This document shows positions 1 to 8,359 of a stretch of DNA of 64,000 nucleotides, in pieces. This DNA is from Streptomyces chromofuscus. GTDB taxonomy: Bacteria; Actinomycetota; Actinomycetes; Streptomycetales; Streptomycetaceae. The notes under the pieces were generated by a model. It had not been told where the DNA came from. It saw only the letters and a program-made list of their open reading frames with translations, and did not search any database. Positions within the stretch are counted from its first letter, which is position 1. Each line of letters opens with the position of its first letter. The position numbers were made by a program, and so were the translations under genes. The stretch spans positions 5,583,501 to 5,647,500 of the forward strand of contig NZ_CP063374.1 in NCBI RefSeq assembly GCF_015160875.1, given 5' to 3'.

Positions 1-72
1 GTGGATGCCGTGGCGGCGGAGCTCCCCTTGGTCAAGCTCCTGGCACGAATCGCGGTCGAGGGAGGGTGGTGA
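1..72 (+). CDS. C-terminal end of an unidentified gene (partial)
   Basis: Frame 1 is open from the first base and ends in TGA at 70-72, giving 23 residues ending in VEGGW. It could be the tail of a gene entering from the left, but it is too short to identify and could be chance in GC-rich DNA. Confidence 0.25.
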   Translation: MDAVAAELPLVKLLARIAVEGGW

Positions 73-86
73 GACTGCCGTCGTCA

Positions 87-356
87 TCACGGCCGAGTGG
101 CGAAGATGGCTTCAGTGCGTACGAGCTCGTCGAAGGTGCCGCCGGGGTTGAAGGCGGTGAGGGCCTGGCGGAGATCGTGCTCGAAGGCGTCCTTGCGGTC
201 GCCGAGCTGGGCGGGAGTGCTGTAGCTGGAGGAAAACTGGAGGCCGATCACGGAGTCCAGGTCGCGGTTGACGGTGAGGTCCCAACGGGCGACTTCGATG
301 CGAGAGAACGGAGAGCGGGCGAGTACCTCCTGGTGGCTCTCCGCCCCGAACACAGC
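87..356 (-). pseudogene. C-terminal remnant of a SAM-dependent methyltransferase-like protein
   Basis: The minus-strand reading frame ending at 87 encodes a segment typical of the C-terminus of class I SAM-dependent methyltransferases of actinobacteria: a WDLTVNRDLDSVIG stretch, then SSSYSTPAQLGDRKDAFE, then a final VRTEAIFATRP. The SAM-binding Rossmann core is absent. Upstream of about 356 the frame continues to 470 but becomes Arg/Pro-rich and unlike the family. I read this as a decayed fragment inside the integrated element. The family assignment is by recognition of the tail only; the function of the intact parent is unknown. Confidence 0.5.
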
Positions 357-508
357 CGCCACCGGACGTGGCCGCCGGGGCGCATTCGTGTCCGTTGACA
401 GCGAAGTCAGTCGACCGCGAGGCGCTGACCTGCGCGGACTAACTTCGGTGTCAAGGCGGCCTCGTGGCATTGGCCTTGCTGCGAGCCCCGTGACCTGCGA
501 CGACTGGA

Positions 509-1129
509 TTGGATGTCAAGAACGGCCGCGGACTGGGTTCGCTGTCGACGGACAATTCGCCCACGGCAGACGAGAAAGAGCCCCAAAGGACTGGAACCTG
601 CGCCGGGACCATGTCAACGTACAACGTCCCGGAAAACTCCAGGTCAGCGAAGGGATTAGGGCTTCCGGGCCGACCTGCAGATAGGTCGGCCATGACGGCA
701 GCCGGTACCTCATGCCACTCGGCCTCCTCGCAGAGGCCCCGACTCAAGGAGCACCATCTGTCGAATGCCGCTCTCCGTTCCGCCCGCTTCACTGCTCCCA
801 TCCTCTTGGCGCTCGGTGCCCTGAACGCGTGGACCGCACAGGAGCGCCCTCAAGAGGACTACGGCGCCCTCTCTACGGCCCTGTGTCTCTGCGTCTGCGC
901 GGCTGGGCTGTTCGGCGAGGACTTGCTGCAACGCGGACGCGAGGACCGAGCTGTCCTCGCGCACATCGCGACGCACCTTGGAGCCGCACCCCGACACGTC
1001 GCCCGAGCCCTCGGTGCTCCCGAGCGCGTCGTGGCACGCAACCTCGACCGGCTCACTGATGATGGGCTCCTGGTGGTCGTGGCGGTCGGCGCGACCCCTG
1101 GTCTCCGGTCGTACCGGCTGGCCTCCTGA
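509..1129 (+). CDS. Hypothetical protein with a hydrophobic segment and a C-terminal winged-helix-like region
   Basis: The frame runs from a TTG at 509 to TGA at 1129, 206 codons. In-frame ATGs at 611 and 692 are alternative starts; no convincing ribosome site decides between them. The region before 692 looks non-coding and includes a hairpin at 668-691, so the real protein may begin near 692 (about 145 residues). It would contain a hydrophobic stretch (FTAPILLALGALNAW, then ALCLCVCAAGLFG) and a C-terminal helix-turn-helix-like part (APRHVARALGAPERVVARNL followed by DRLTDDGLL). It is cargo of the integrated element, immediately beside the IS. Function unknown. Confidence 0.4.
   Translation: MDVKNGRGLGSLSTDNSPTADEKEPQRTGTCAGTMSTYNVPENSRSAKGLGLPGRPADRSAMTAAGTSCHSASSQRPRLKEHHLSNAALRSARFTAPILLALGALNAWTAQERPQEDYGALSTALCLCVCAAGLFGEDLLQRGREDRAVLAHIATHLGAAPRHVARALGAPERVVARNLDRLTDDGLLVVVAVGATPGLRSYRLAS
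668..691. other. Short perfect inverted repeat
   Basis: ggccgacct (668-676) pairs with aggtcggcc (683-691) around a six-base loop. It ends at the base before an in-frame ATG at 692, so it would sit in the 5' end of any transcript beginning upstream. It could be a terminator or a translational hairpin; nothing in the sequence decides. Confidence 0.4.
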
Positions 1130-1139
1130 GCTTCGTCCG

Positions 1140-2231
1140 CTAGTGTCCTGAGTCGTTAATTCGTGTGCAGTATGCGGCGAGGGTGTCGAGGATGTCGTCG
1201 GCGGTCTTCGTCCAGACGAACGGCTTGGGGTTCTTGTTCCACTCGTTGATCCAGCCGCGGATGTCCCGTTCGAGTTCGATGACGCTGCGGTGGGCTGAGC
1301 GGCGGAGTTTGCGGCAGGTCAGCTCGGCGAACCAGCGTTCGACGAGGTTGAGCCAGGACGCCGAGGTCGGGGTGAAGTGGAGGTGGAAACGGGGGTGTCG
1401 CAGCAGCCACTTCTTGACCGGCTCGGTCTTGTGGGTGGCGTAGTTGTCCAGGACCAGGTGGAGTTCGAGGTCCTTGGGGACGGCGGCGTCGATGACCTTC
1501 AGGAAGCGGAGGAACTCCTGGTGGCGGTGGCGTCGGTAGTGCTGGGCGATGACCGAGCCGGAGGCGATGTCCAGGGCGGCGAACAGGCTGGTCGTGCCGT
1601 GCCGGACGTAGTCATGGGTCATCTTCGCCGGCACGGTCGGCGCCATGGGCAGCACGGGCTGGGTCCGGTCCAGGGCCTGTATCTGTGATTTCTCGTCCAC
1701 CGCCAGGACCAGGGCGTTCTCCGGCGGCGACAGGTAAATGCCCACCACATCGCGGACCTTGGTGACAAACTGCGGGTCGGTCGACAGTTTCCAGGTCTCC
1801 ACGATGTGCGGCTTGAGACCGAACGCCCGCCAGATCCGCGAGACAGCCGACTGCGACATCCCCGCCGACCGGGCCATCGAACGCGTCGACCAGTGCGAAT
1901 CACCCGTCGGCGGCGCCTGGCCCAGCGTCCTGGCGACCAGGGCCTCGACCTGCTCATCCGTGATCTTCCGCGGTGCCCCCGATCGCTGCTGGTCCACCAG
2001 GCCCTCCAGTCGGTCCGCAGCAAACCGGGCCCGCCACTTGCGTACCGTCTCCCGCGAGACACCCAGGTCCTGCGCGACCTGCGCGTTCGGCCGGCCCTCC
2101 GCGCACGCCAGCACGATCCTCGACCGCAACACCAGTGCCTGAGACGCACTCTGCTTGCGCAACCAGCCCCGCAGCACCCTGCGCTCGTGATCGGACAACT
2201 CCAGCGACAACGGCTTCGGACCAGGCATCAC
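1140..2231 (-). CDS. IS630-family transposase
   Basis: 363 residues, full length for the family. An N-terminal helix-turn-helix pair for end binding (residues about 45-70, DLGVSRETVRKWRARF) is followed by a second HTH near 112-140 and a DDE RNase H-like catalytic domain. The acidic triad is visible as D179 in LAVDEKSQ, D262 in LVLDNYATHK and E298 in SASWLNLVERW. The start is GTG at 2231 or ATG at 2228. The gene fills the IS, and its TAG stop is completed by the duplicated TA plus the first flanking base (1140), so translation termination depends on the insertion site. Confidence 0.95.
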   Translation of the reverse strand: MMPGPKPLSLELSDHERRVLRGWLRKQSASQALVLRSRIVLACAEGRPNAQVAQDLGVSRETVRKWRARFAADRLEGLVDQQRSGAPRKITDEQVEALVARTLGQAPPTGDSHWSTRSMARSAGMSQSAVSRIWRAFGLKPHIVETWKLSTDPQFVTKVRDVVGIYLSPPENALVLAVDEKSQIQALDRTQPVLPMAPTVPAKMTHDYVRHGTTSLFAALDIASGSVIAQHYRRHRHQEFLRFLKVIDAAVPKDLELHLVLDNYATHKTEPVKKWLLRHPRFHLHFTPTSASWLNLVERWFAELTCRKLRRSAHRSVIELERDIRGWINEWNKNPKPFVWTKTADDILDTLAAYCTRINDSGH

Positions 2232-2273
2232 CCCACCCTACAACCGCCCGCGAACTTCGGACTCAGGACACTA
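1141..2273 (-). mobile_element. IS630-family insertion sequence, complete
   Basis: Perfect 12-bp terminal inverted repeats, gtgtcctgagtc at 1143-1154 and its complement at 2260-2271, flank one transposase gene. A TA dinucleotide on each side (1141-1142 and 2272-2273) is the target duplication expected for IS630/Tc1-type elements. Excluding the TA copies, the element is 1129 bp. Repeat ends and reading frame are intact, so it looks recent or still active. It lies inside the integrated element, between the unknown gene at 509-1129 and the excisionase/integrase pair. Confidence 0.95.
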
Positions 2274-2687
2274 GGAACGGTCCGTGAACTTCCCTGTGGG
2301 GGCGCGCAACATAGCCGACGATCCCCGGTTAGCCAAACCGGGGATCGTCCGGAGTATTGATGTCGTTCGCACCGGCTACTTGGCGGTGGACCTGGAGCGG
2401 ACAGCGCCTTCCTGGTGCCCAGGCGTGGTCTAGCGCCCGCTCAGCGGGCAGGACCAGACCCCGGGAATCCGAGAGAGGCACGAAACTCGCCCAACGGCCA
2501 GCCACCTCGCCACAAGCTGCTGTGGATTCTGCACCACCTCGTAAGGAACCTCATGCGCCCTTTCGTGATACCCCCTGCTCAAAAACTGAATCGCGCGCTC
2601 CCGCCGCAGTGCTTTCTCGTGCTATGGCGTAGTGGTAACTGCACAGCGACGCTTCGGTTTTCGGCGGTTCCACACGGGAGACGCTGA
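2274..2687. other. Intergenic region between the IS and the excisionase gene
   Basis: No frame here has convincing coding character; open frames at 2357-2632 and 2415-2687 overlap each other and resemble no family I know. In pSAM2/SLP1-type elements a replication initiator gene usually lies upstream of xis; none is visible. The stretch 2560-2660 is less GC-rich than the surroundings and may hold the xis-int promoter. A hairpin at 2319-2347 is the clearest structure. Confidence 0.5.
2319..2347. terminator. Perfect hairpin, probable terminator
   Basis: cgatccccggtt (2319-2330) pairs with aaccggggatcg (2336-2347) around a five-base loop. There is no T-run. It may have ended a gene whose upstream part was displaced or lost when the IS inserted. 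Confidence 0.55.
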
Positions 2688-2891
2688 GTGAGGAAGCGCG
2701 AAAAGGGCGACGAGTTGATGACCGTCCCTGAGGTGCTGGCAGAGCTGAAGGGCACATCCCGCCGAACCTTCTACCGGTGGCGCGAGATGGGAACGGGGCC
2801 TGCCGTACTGAAACTCCCGAACGGCGAGCTACGTGTGTGGCGAAGTGCGTTCATGGAATGGCTGCACGAGAGAGAGGAAGCCGCAGCTTGA
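2688..2891 (+). CDS. Excisionase-like helix-turn-helix protein (AlpA/Xis type)
   Basis: 67 residues from GTG 2688; an internal ATG at 2718 (MTVPEVLAELKG) is an alternative start. It matches the small MerR-like winged-helix proteins found before integrase genes in Streptomyces integrative elements: TVPEVLAELKGTSRRTFYRW forms the HTH, followed by PNGELRVWRSAFMEWL. These proteins bend attachment-site DNA and bias the integrase toward excision. Its TGA overlaps the TTG start of the integrase (TTGA at 2888-2891), so the two are translationally coupled. Function is by family and position. Confidence 0.85.
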   Translation: MRKREKGDELMTVPEVLAELKGTSRRTFYRWREMGTGPAVLKLPNGELRVWRSAFMEWLHEREEAAA

Positions 2892-4264
2892 AGACGACCG
2901 ACGTTCGAATATGGGGCGTCAGGGCTAAGCAGCGCCAGGGGAAGGACACCTTCGAGGTGCGCTGGACCGTGGCAGGGCGCGAGGTATCTCGCTCGCGTCG
3001 CACTAAGGGGCTTGCCGACAAGTTGCGCGCCCAACTCCTCATGGCCCAGGAGAATGGGGAGCAGTTCGACACGGAAACGGGCTTCCCTCCCTCGATGGAG
3101 GAAAAGGCACCCGCCCTCACCTGGTACGCCTTCGCCTTGAAATACCTGAAGGTGAAGTGGCCGCATGCCGCGCCTAACTATCGGGACGAGATCAATGAGG
3201 CGCTGACGGGTGTCACAAAGGCGCTCATGCCGAAGCGTCCCGGACGTCCGACGGATGGAGCAATGCAGCGGGCGCTTCGGGACTGGGCATTTGTCCTCCC
3301 CGGCCCGGAAGATCGCGAAATCCCGCCAGAGGCCAGAGCCGTGATCGACTGGGTGGCAAGGAACTCTCCTCCGCTCGCCGATCTGGCCAAGCCCGCCGTC
3401 ATGCGCGGGGTGCTGGAAGCGCTCAAGCTGAAACTCGATGGAGAAGCGGCATCGAGTGAGACTTTCAAGCGTAAGCGCAAGGTCCTCGTCAACGCGCTCA
3501 ACTACGCCACGGAGCTTGGCGAGTTCGACGAGAATCCCGTCAACTCGGTTTCCGTACAGAAACCGTCAAGAATCGTCCCCGTTGACCCCCGCGTCGTGGC
3601 CAACCCGAAGCAGGCCGACAACCTGATCGGCGCTGTCTCGTACGTGGGCGGTTACCACCGAGCCAGGGGCCGGCGACTGGTGGGCATGTTCGCCGGCATG
3701 TACTACGCCGGGATGCGTCCGGCGGAGACTGTCGGTGTCGCGGTCCAGGACTGCCACCTCCCTGAGGAGGGCTGGGGGCTGGCGAATCTCCATCGGACCA
3801 GACCGACCGCAGGGAAGAAGTGGACCAAGACGGGCGAGGTGCACGACGACCGCGGGCTGAAGAACCGCGATCCCGAGGAGGTGCGTCCGACGCCTCTGCC
3901 GCCGATCCTGGTGGCCATCTGGCGCGACAGCATCGACACGTTCGGCACGGCAGATGACGGCAGACTCTTCTTCAATGAGCGTGGCGGACTGGTCGGCTCC
4001 TCGACCTACTCGCGAGTGTGGGCGGAGGCCCGAGAGCTCGGCCTGCCACCGGAACTTGTTGCGAGCCCACTCGCTGACCGTCCGTACGACCTGCGTCACT
4101 CGGCGCTGTCGACATGGCTGAATGCCGGAGTCGATCCGACGGAGGTCGCGGAGCGGGCCGGAAACACCGTGGAGGTGCTGTTGGCTCGGTATGCCAAGTG
4201 TCTCCATGGGCGGCACGTGGTGGCCAACAAACGAATCGAGGATCTGTTGCTCGAATACGAGTGA
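2888..4264 (+). CDS. Site-specific tyrosine recombinase (integrase) of an integrative element
   Basis: 458 residues from TTG 2888. This start is chosen because it overlaps the excisionase stop and the protein then begins LKTTDVRIWGVRAK, the usual start of this Streptomyces integrase family; the frame is open further upstream but only through xis. An N-terminal arm-binding and SAM-like region precedes the catalytic domain. R277 (GMRPAET), R403 (YDLRHSALS) and nucleophile Y435 (LLARYAKC) are visible. Two positions usually His carry Tyr (YDLRH) and Asn (AGNTVEVLL); as I recall this is common in the family. The gene runs toward the 3' end of tRNA-Arg, its likely integration site. An attached terminator follows at 4277-4310. 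Confidence 0.93.
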   Translation: MKTTDVRIWGVRAKQRQGKDTFEVRWTVAGREVSRSRRTKGLADKLRAQLLMAQENGEQFDTETGFPPSMEEKAPALTWYAFALKYLKVKWPHAAPNYRDEINEALTGVTKALMPKRPGRPTDGAMQRALRDWAFVLPGPEDREIPPEARAVIDWVARNSPPLADLAKPAVMRGVLEALKLKLDGEAASSETFKRKRKVLVNALNYATELGEFDENPVNSVSVQKPSRIVPVDPRVVANPKQADNLIGAVSYVGGYHRARGRRLVGMFAGMYYAGMRPAETVGVAVQDCHLPEEGWGLANLHRTRPTAGKKWTKTGEVHDDRGLKNRDPEEVRPTPLPPILVAIWRDSIDTFGTADDGRLFFNERGGLVGSSTYSRVWAEARELGLPPELVASPLADRPYDLRHSALSTWLNAGVDPTEVAERAGNTVEVLLARYAKCLHGRHVVANKRIEDLLLEYE

Positions 4265-4276
4265 CGATGATCACAC

Positions 4277-4310
4277 CGAACGCCCCGGGGGTGAACCCTC
4301 GGGGCGTTCG
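4277..4310 (+). terminator. Integrase terminator
   Basis: cgaacgccccg (4277-4287) pairs exactly with cggggcgttcg (4300-4310), a strong hairpin 12 bases after the integrase stop. Confidence 0.85.
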
Positions 4311-4475
4311 CTATGTGGCGGATTGGTCATTTAGTGCACCAATGTCCGATCCCGCGTATGTCCCGCAGCGCGCGTCCTACGGCTGCTTTCGCTGGCCCTC
4401 GGCTGCATATGGCTGCAGTTACTTCGTTTCGGCATCTGCGCTGGTCAGGTGGCGTTTTAGCCCTCTGACCTGCAG
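4311..4475. other. Probable attachment-site region between integrase and tRNA-Arg
   Basis: Non-coding. It contains three direct ggctgc copies (4381-4386, 4401-4406, 4411-4416), the kind of short repeats that serve as integrase arm sites. In elements of this type crossover occurs in the 3' part of the tRNA gene, so one attachment end should overlap 4476-4510. I searched the left 2.8 kb by eye for a second copy of the tRNA 3' end and saw none, so the other end lies outside the window or is lost. Confidence 0.45.
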
Positions 4476-4547
4476 TGCCCCCGGCAGGATTCGAACCTGC
4501 GCACACGGCTCCGGAGGCCGTTGCTCTATCCCCTGAGCTACGGGGGC
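4476..4547 (-). tRNA. tRNA-Arg, anticodon CCG
   Basis: The minus strand folds as a complete cloverleaf of 72 nt. Acceptor arm GCCCCCG pairs with CGGGGGC followed by discriminator A; the D arm is GCTC/GAGC; the anticodon loop is CTCCGGA with anticodon CCG; the T arm is GCAGG-TTCGAAT-CCTGC. CCA is not encoded. CCG reads CGG Arg codons, which are frequent here. Its 3' end points at the integrase, which marks it as the attachment target of the element on the left. Confidence 0.96.
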
Positions 4548-4727
4548 GTGTCGGCCGCTGTGGTGTGTCTCGCGGCGACGGGTAGAACACTACCAGCTCC
4601 CGTGGGGTGTTCATGAACGGGTTTCCCGGGGGTCGCTCCGAGGTCAGGAGGGCGGTGGGTCGCCCGCAGGGGGTGGAAGTGGGGAAAACCCGGACGCGGT
4701 GGCCGGGTCCGACCTACTCTCGAAGTT

Positions 4728-5207
4728 GTGCCAGGCGCGTCGGGTCGGGTGCTTGTTGTGGACGACAACAAGGTCATCCGGCAGTTGATCAGGGTCAACC
4801 TCGAGCTGGAGGGCTTCGAGGTCGTGACCGCGGCCGATGGTGCCGAGTGTCTGGAAGTCGTTCATCAGGTGCGGCCCGACGTCGTCACGCTCGACGTCGT
4901 GATGCCGCGCTTGGACGGACTGCGGACCGCCGCCCGGCTGCGGGCCGATCCCCTGACCCGGCATCTGCCCCTCGCCATTGTCAGCGCCTGTACGCAGTAC
5001 GAGGTCGAGAGCGGCCTCGATCTCGGCGTCGACGCCTTCCTCGCCAAGCCGTTCGAGCCCGGGGAACTGGTTCAGCTTGTGCGGCAGCTGATCGAGCGGG
5101 GGGCAGCGAGGGCTTCTGAGGCTGGTGAGGCCGGGACCGGTGCGCTGTTCGGAGTGGCTGAGGCTGAGCGGGGCGAGCCCGCCGAAAGGGCCGGCCGGGC
5201 GGGTTGA
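4728..5207 (+). CDS. Stand-alone response regulator (receiver domain only)
   Basis: 159 residues from GTG 4728. Residues 7-125 form a CheY-like receiver: acidic pair in VLVVDDNKVIRQ, phospho-acceptor D56 in VVTLDVVMP, a Ser in AIVSACTQ and the conserved Lys in FLAKPFEPGEL. After about 125 the chain is an Ala/Glu/Gly-rich tail with no output domain, so it probably acts by protein contact. No histidine kinase is adjacent. No clear Shine-Dalgarno sequence precedes the start, so leaderless translation is possible. It sits on the chromosomal side of the tRNA, just ahead of the nrtL-lysA-hom block. Partner unknown. Confidence 0.88.
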   Translation: MPGASGRVLVVDDNKVIRQLIRVNLELEGFEVVTAADGAECLEVVHQVRPDVVTLDVVMPRLDGLRTAARLRADPLTRHLPLAIVSACTQYEVESGLDLGVDAFLAKPFEPGELVQLVRQLIERGAARASEAGEAGTGALFGVAEAERGEPAERAGRAG

Positions 5208-5432
5208 GTGTCGTCGGCTTGCGTCGCCGGGCAGCCGTCATCGGTTACGACAGCGATCAGTGATCATCGGCCGGTGGCCAAGGCCATCGGCGCCCGGTTG
5301 TGAGTGCCCGGACGCTCGTCCCAAGAGGCTCGCGCCGGGTGTCGTGTGACGTTCGTCCGACGCCGTCCACATGCCGGACCAGCGTCCAAACCGGCTCGCA
5401 TACCCACCCCCCTCCTCCCATACGCTTGTCCC

Positions 5433-6611
5433 GTGACCCCCGTCGAGCTCTCCCGCACCGTGCTGCGCGCCGTGCGTCGCGCTGTCGACGAGGGGGAGCT
5501 CAGCGTGGCCGTTCCCGCGCGTGCCGTAGTCACGCCGCCCGGTCCCGGAGGCTGGGGCGACTACGCCACCAACATCGCCCTGCAGCTCGCCCGCCCCGCC
5601 GGCCGGCCGTCCCTGCAGGTCGCCGAGGTGCTGCGGCCGTATCTCGCGAGGGCTGAGGGAGTCAGCGGCGTCGAGATCACCGGGCCCGGGTTTTTGAACA
5701 TCGCCCTCGGCAGCGCCGCCTCCGGCGGCGTCGTCCGGCGCATCCTCCGGGACGGGTCCCGCTACGGGCACAGCGACGCCCTCGCAGGGCGAGTCGTGCA
5801 TCTGCACGCCCCGCGCGAAGTGCGCGCCCTCGTCGTCCTGGACGCCGTCGCCCGCCTCCTGCGCTCCCAGGGCGCCGTCGTACGGACCAGTTGCGACGAC
5901 CGGCCCGCCCCGGAGTGGGAAGCCGTGCTCGGCGTCCACGTCGATGCCCAGGGCGACCCCATCGCCCCCGACGACTCAGGCAACAGCGCCGACAGCCCCG
6001 ACAGCGCCAGCGACGCCGGCAGCGACGCCCACACCAGCAGCAACCACAACGCCCCGGTCACCCTCCGCCCCACCCCCGCTCCCACCACCCCCCTCCCTCT
6101 GGCCCGCGACGCCGCCCGCTGGGCCCTGCTGTACCCCGCCCCCCACGACCGCCCCCGCCTCACCCCTGACCACCTGGTCCAGCGCGAGAGCAACCCCCTC
6201 TTCCGCGTCCGTTACGCCCACGCCCGCACCCGCGCCCTCACCCGCAACGCCGCCGACCTCGGCTTCACCGCCGACCCGGCGGACACCGACGGAACGACGG
6301 ACGTCGACGTAACGACGCACGCCCACGCAACGCCGCCCACCGCCGCAACGACGCCCACCCTCCTCACCACCCTCGCCGACCACCCCCGCATCCTCGCCAC
6401 CGCCGCCACCCACCACGCCCCCGACCGGCTCGCCCGGCACCTCGTCAGCGTTGCCGATGCCGTGCTGCCGCTGTTGCCCACCGTGCTGCCGCGCGGTGCG
6501 GAGAAACCCTCGGCCGCCCACCGGGCCCGGCTCGCGCTCGCCGAAGCCGCCGGGACGGTGCTGGCCGGTGGCCTGTCCCTGCTCGGCATCGACGCACCCG
6601 AACACCTCTGA
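5433..6611 (+). CDS. nrtL: ArgS-related protein NrtL (anticodon-binding DALR protein without a synthetase core)
   Basis: 392 residues from GTG 5433 (MTPVELSRTVLRAV). Residues 1-90 match the N-terminal tRNA-recognition domain of arginyl-tRNA synthetase (WGDYATNIALQLA, GPGFLNIALG). A short stretch, VVHLHAPREVRALVV (about 118-132), resembles the synthetase HIGH region but the signature is lost. The nucleotide-binding core is replaced by a low-complexity Asp/Ser/His/Pro linker, and the C-terminal 100 residues form a DALR-type anticodon-binding helix bundle. It therefore cannot activate arginine and probably binds tRNA or another RNA. The stop lies 16 bp before lysA. The sequence tacgct ends seven bases before the GTG and could be a -10 for a leaderless transcript. 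The name follows the current family name; role unknown. Confidence 0.82.
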   Translation: MTPVELSRTVLRAVRRAVDEGELSVAVPARAVVTPPGPGGWGDYATNIALQLARPAGRPSLQVAEVLRPYLARAEGVSGVEITGPGFLNIALGSAASGGVVRRILRDGSRYGHSDALAGRVVHLHAPREVRALVVLDAVARLLRSQGAVVRTSCDDRPAPEWEAVLGVHVDAQGDPIAPDDSGNSADSPDSASDAGSDAHTSSNHNAPVTLRPTPAPTTPLPLARDAARWALLYPAPHDRPRLTPDHLVQRESNPLFRVRYAHARTRALTRNAADLGFTADPADTDGTTDVDVTTHAHATPPTAATTPTLLTTLADHPRILATAATHHAPDRLARHLVSVADAVLPLLPTVLPRGAEKPSAAHRARLALAEAAGTVLAGGLSLLGIDAPEHL

Positions 6612-6627
6612 GAGAGCACAAAGAGAC

Positions 6628-8019
6628 ATGAGCCGTTCCGCACATCCCGCCGGGCCCCGTCACGCCGACGTCCTCCCCGAGGGGCACTACAGCGCCCCGC
6701 CCGCCGACCTCAACGCCCTCGACGGCAAGGTGTGGGCCCAGACCGTCAGCCGCGACGACCACGGCGTCGTCGCGGTCGGCGGCATCCCCGTGACGCGGCT
6801 CGCCGAGGAGTTCGGCACCCCCGCCTACATCCTCGACGAGACCGACTTCCGCGCCCGCGCCCGCGCCTGGCGCACCGCCTTCGGGCACGACGCCGACGTC
6901 TTCTACGCGGGCAAGGCGTTCCTGTCCCGGGCCGTCGTGCGGTGGCTGAACGAGGAAGGGCTGAACCTGGACGTGTGCTCCGGGGGCGAGCTGGCCACCG
7001 CGCTCTCCGCCGGGATGCCCGCCGACCGCATCGCCTTCCACGGCAACAACAAGTCGACGGACGAGATCCGGCGGGCCGTCGAGGCCGGCGTGGGGCGCAT
7101 CGTGCTCGACTCCTTCCAGGAGATCGTCCGCGTCGCCCACATCGCGCGGGAGCTGGGTCGGCGCCAGCGGGTGCAGATTCGTGTCACCGTCGGCGTGGAG
7201 GCGCACACGCACGAGTTCATCGCCACCGCCCACGAGGACCAGAAGTTCGGCATCCCGCTGGCCGGCGGGCAGGCCGCGGAGGCGGTGCGGCGGGCGCTCC
7301 AGCTCGACGGGCTGGAGCTGATCGGCATCCACTCGCACATCGGGTCGCAGATCTTCGACATGTCCGGGTTCGAGGTCGCCGCCCACCGGGTCGTCGGGCT
7401 GCTCAAGGACATCCGGGACGAGCACGGCGTCGAGCTGCCCGAGATCGATCTGGGCGGTGGTCTCGGCATCGCGTACACGAGCGACGACGACCCGCGCGAG
7501 CCGCACGAGATCGCCAAGGCCCTGACCGAGATCGTCACCCGCGAGTGCGAGGCCGCCAGGCTGCGGACCCCGCGCATCTCCGTCGAGCCGGGGCGCGCCA
7601 TCGTCGGGCCGACCGCCTTCACGCTCTACGAGGTGGGCACCGTCAAGCCGCTCGACGGGCTGCGGACGTACGTCTCGGTCGACGGCGGGATGTCGGACAA
7701 CATCCGCACCGCGCTGTACGACGCCGAGTACAGCGTCGCGCTCGTCTCCCGCAGCTCCGACGCCGCGCCGATGCAGGCCCGCGTCGTCGGCAAGCACTGC
7801 GAGAGCGGCGACATCGTGGTGAAGGACGCGTTCCTGCCCGCCGACCTGGCGCCGGGTGACCTCATCGCGGTGCCGGCCACCGGCGCGTACTGCCGCTCCA
7901 TGGCCAGCAACTACAACCACGTGACCCGCCCGCCGGTCGTCGCCGTGCGCGACGGCGTGGCGCGTGTGATCGTCCGCCGGGAGACGGAGGAGGACCTCCT
8001 GCGTCTCGACGTCGGATGA
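6628..8019 (+). CDS. lysA: Diaminopimelate decarboxylase
   Basis: 463 residues from ATG 6628. A fold-type III PLP enzyme that decarboxylates meso-diaminopimelate to L-lysine, the last step of the pathway. The PLP lysine is K96 in FYAGKAFLS. HIGSQIFD, the phosphate-binding glycine loop DLGGGLGIAY, SVEPGRAIV and the second active-site segment ATGAYCRSMASNYN are all intact. About 40 extra N-terminal residues (HADVLPEGHYSAPP) are typical of actinobacterial versions. It follows nrtL by 16 bp and probably shares its transcript; a 340-bp repeat-bearing gap separates it from hom. Confidence 0.97.
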   Translation: MSRSAHPAGPRHADVLPEGHYSAPPADLNALDGKVWAQTVSRDDHGVVAVGGIPVTRLAEEFGTPAYILDETDFRARARAWRTAFGHDADVFYAGKAFLSRAVVRWLNEEGLNLDVCSGGELATALSAGMPADRIAFHGNNKSTDEIRRAVEAGVGRIVLDSFQEIVRVAHIARELGRRQRVQIRVTVGVEAHTHEFIATAHEDQKFGIPLAGGQAAEAVRRALQLDGLELIGIHSHIGSQIFDMSGFEVAAHRVVGLLKDIRDEHGVELPEIDLGGGLGIAYTSDDDPREPHEIAKALTEIVTRECEAARLRTPRISVEPGRAIVGPTAFTLYEVGTVKPLDGLRTYVSVDGGMSDNIRTALYDAEYSVALVSRSSDAAPMQARVVGKHCESGDIVVKDAFLPADLAPGDLIAVPATGAYCRSMASNYNHVTRPPVVAVRDGVARVIVRRETEEDLLRLDVG

Positions 8020-8070
8020 CGGCACCGCGGCGGAGCCCACAAGGCGCCGACCGGGTTTCGGGTTCCGACG

Positions 8071-8173
8071 ATGGGACGGCAACGGGGTCCGGCTGGAAGG
8101 CAACAGGTTCCGCCGGGACGCCGAGCAGGTTCCGCCGGGGCGGCAACCGGGTTCGACGGGACGGCAACGGGGT
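8071..8173. repeat. Degenerate direct repeats between lysA and hom
   Basis: gggacggcaacggggt occurs at 8073-8088 and 8158-8173, and aggttccgccggg at 8105-8117 and 8127-8139. The pieces gggac, ggcaac and ggttc recur throughout 8050-8180. The frame through it is open but has no family resemblance, and the copies are not spaced by multiples of three. It is probably a locally expanded G-rich spacer. The rest of the lysA-hom gap (8174-8359) contains an A-rich stretch near 8262-8275, the likely hom promoter region. Confidence 0.7.
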
Positions 8174-8359
8174 GGACGGGACGGCACCCGTGGCTGGAGC
8201 AAGGGGCCGTGGACCGGCCCACCCCGCGGAGCGGAAGATCTCCTTCTTCCCACCCGGGAAAAATGAAATAAACGTCTCACGATCCGGACAAAGGACAGAA
8301 ACTCCCGTCCGGTGAGTGAGACTGGTCCAACCGTAGACGGTAAGAGGAAACGAGGTCGG

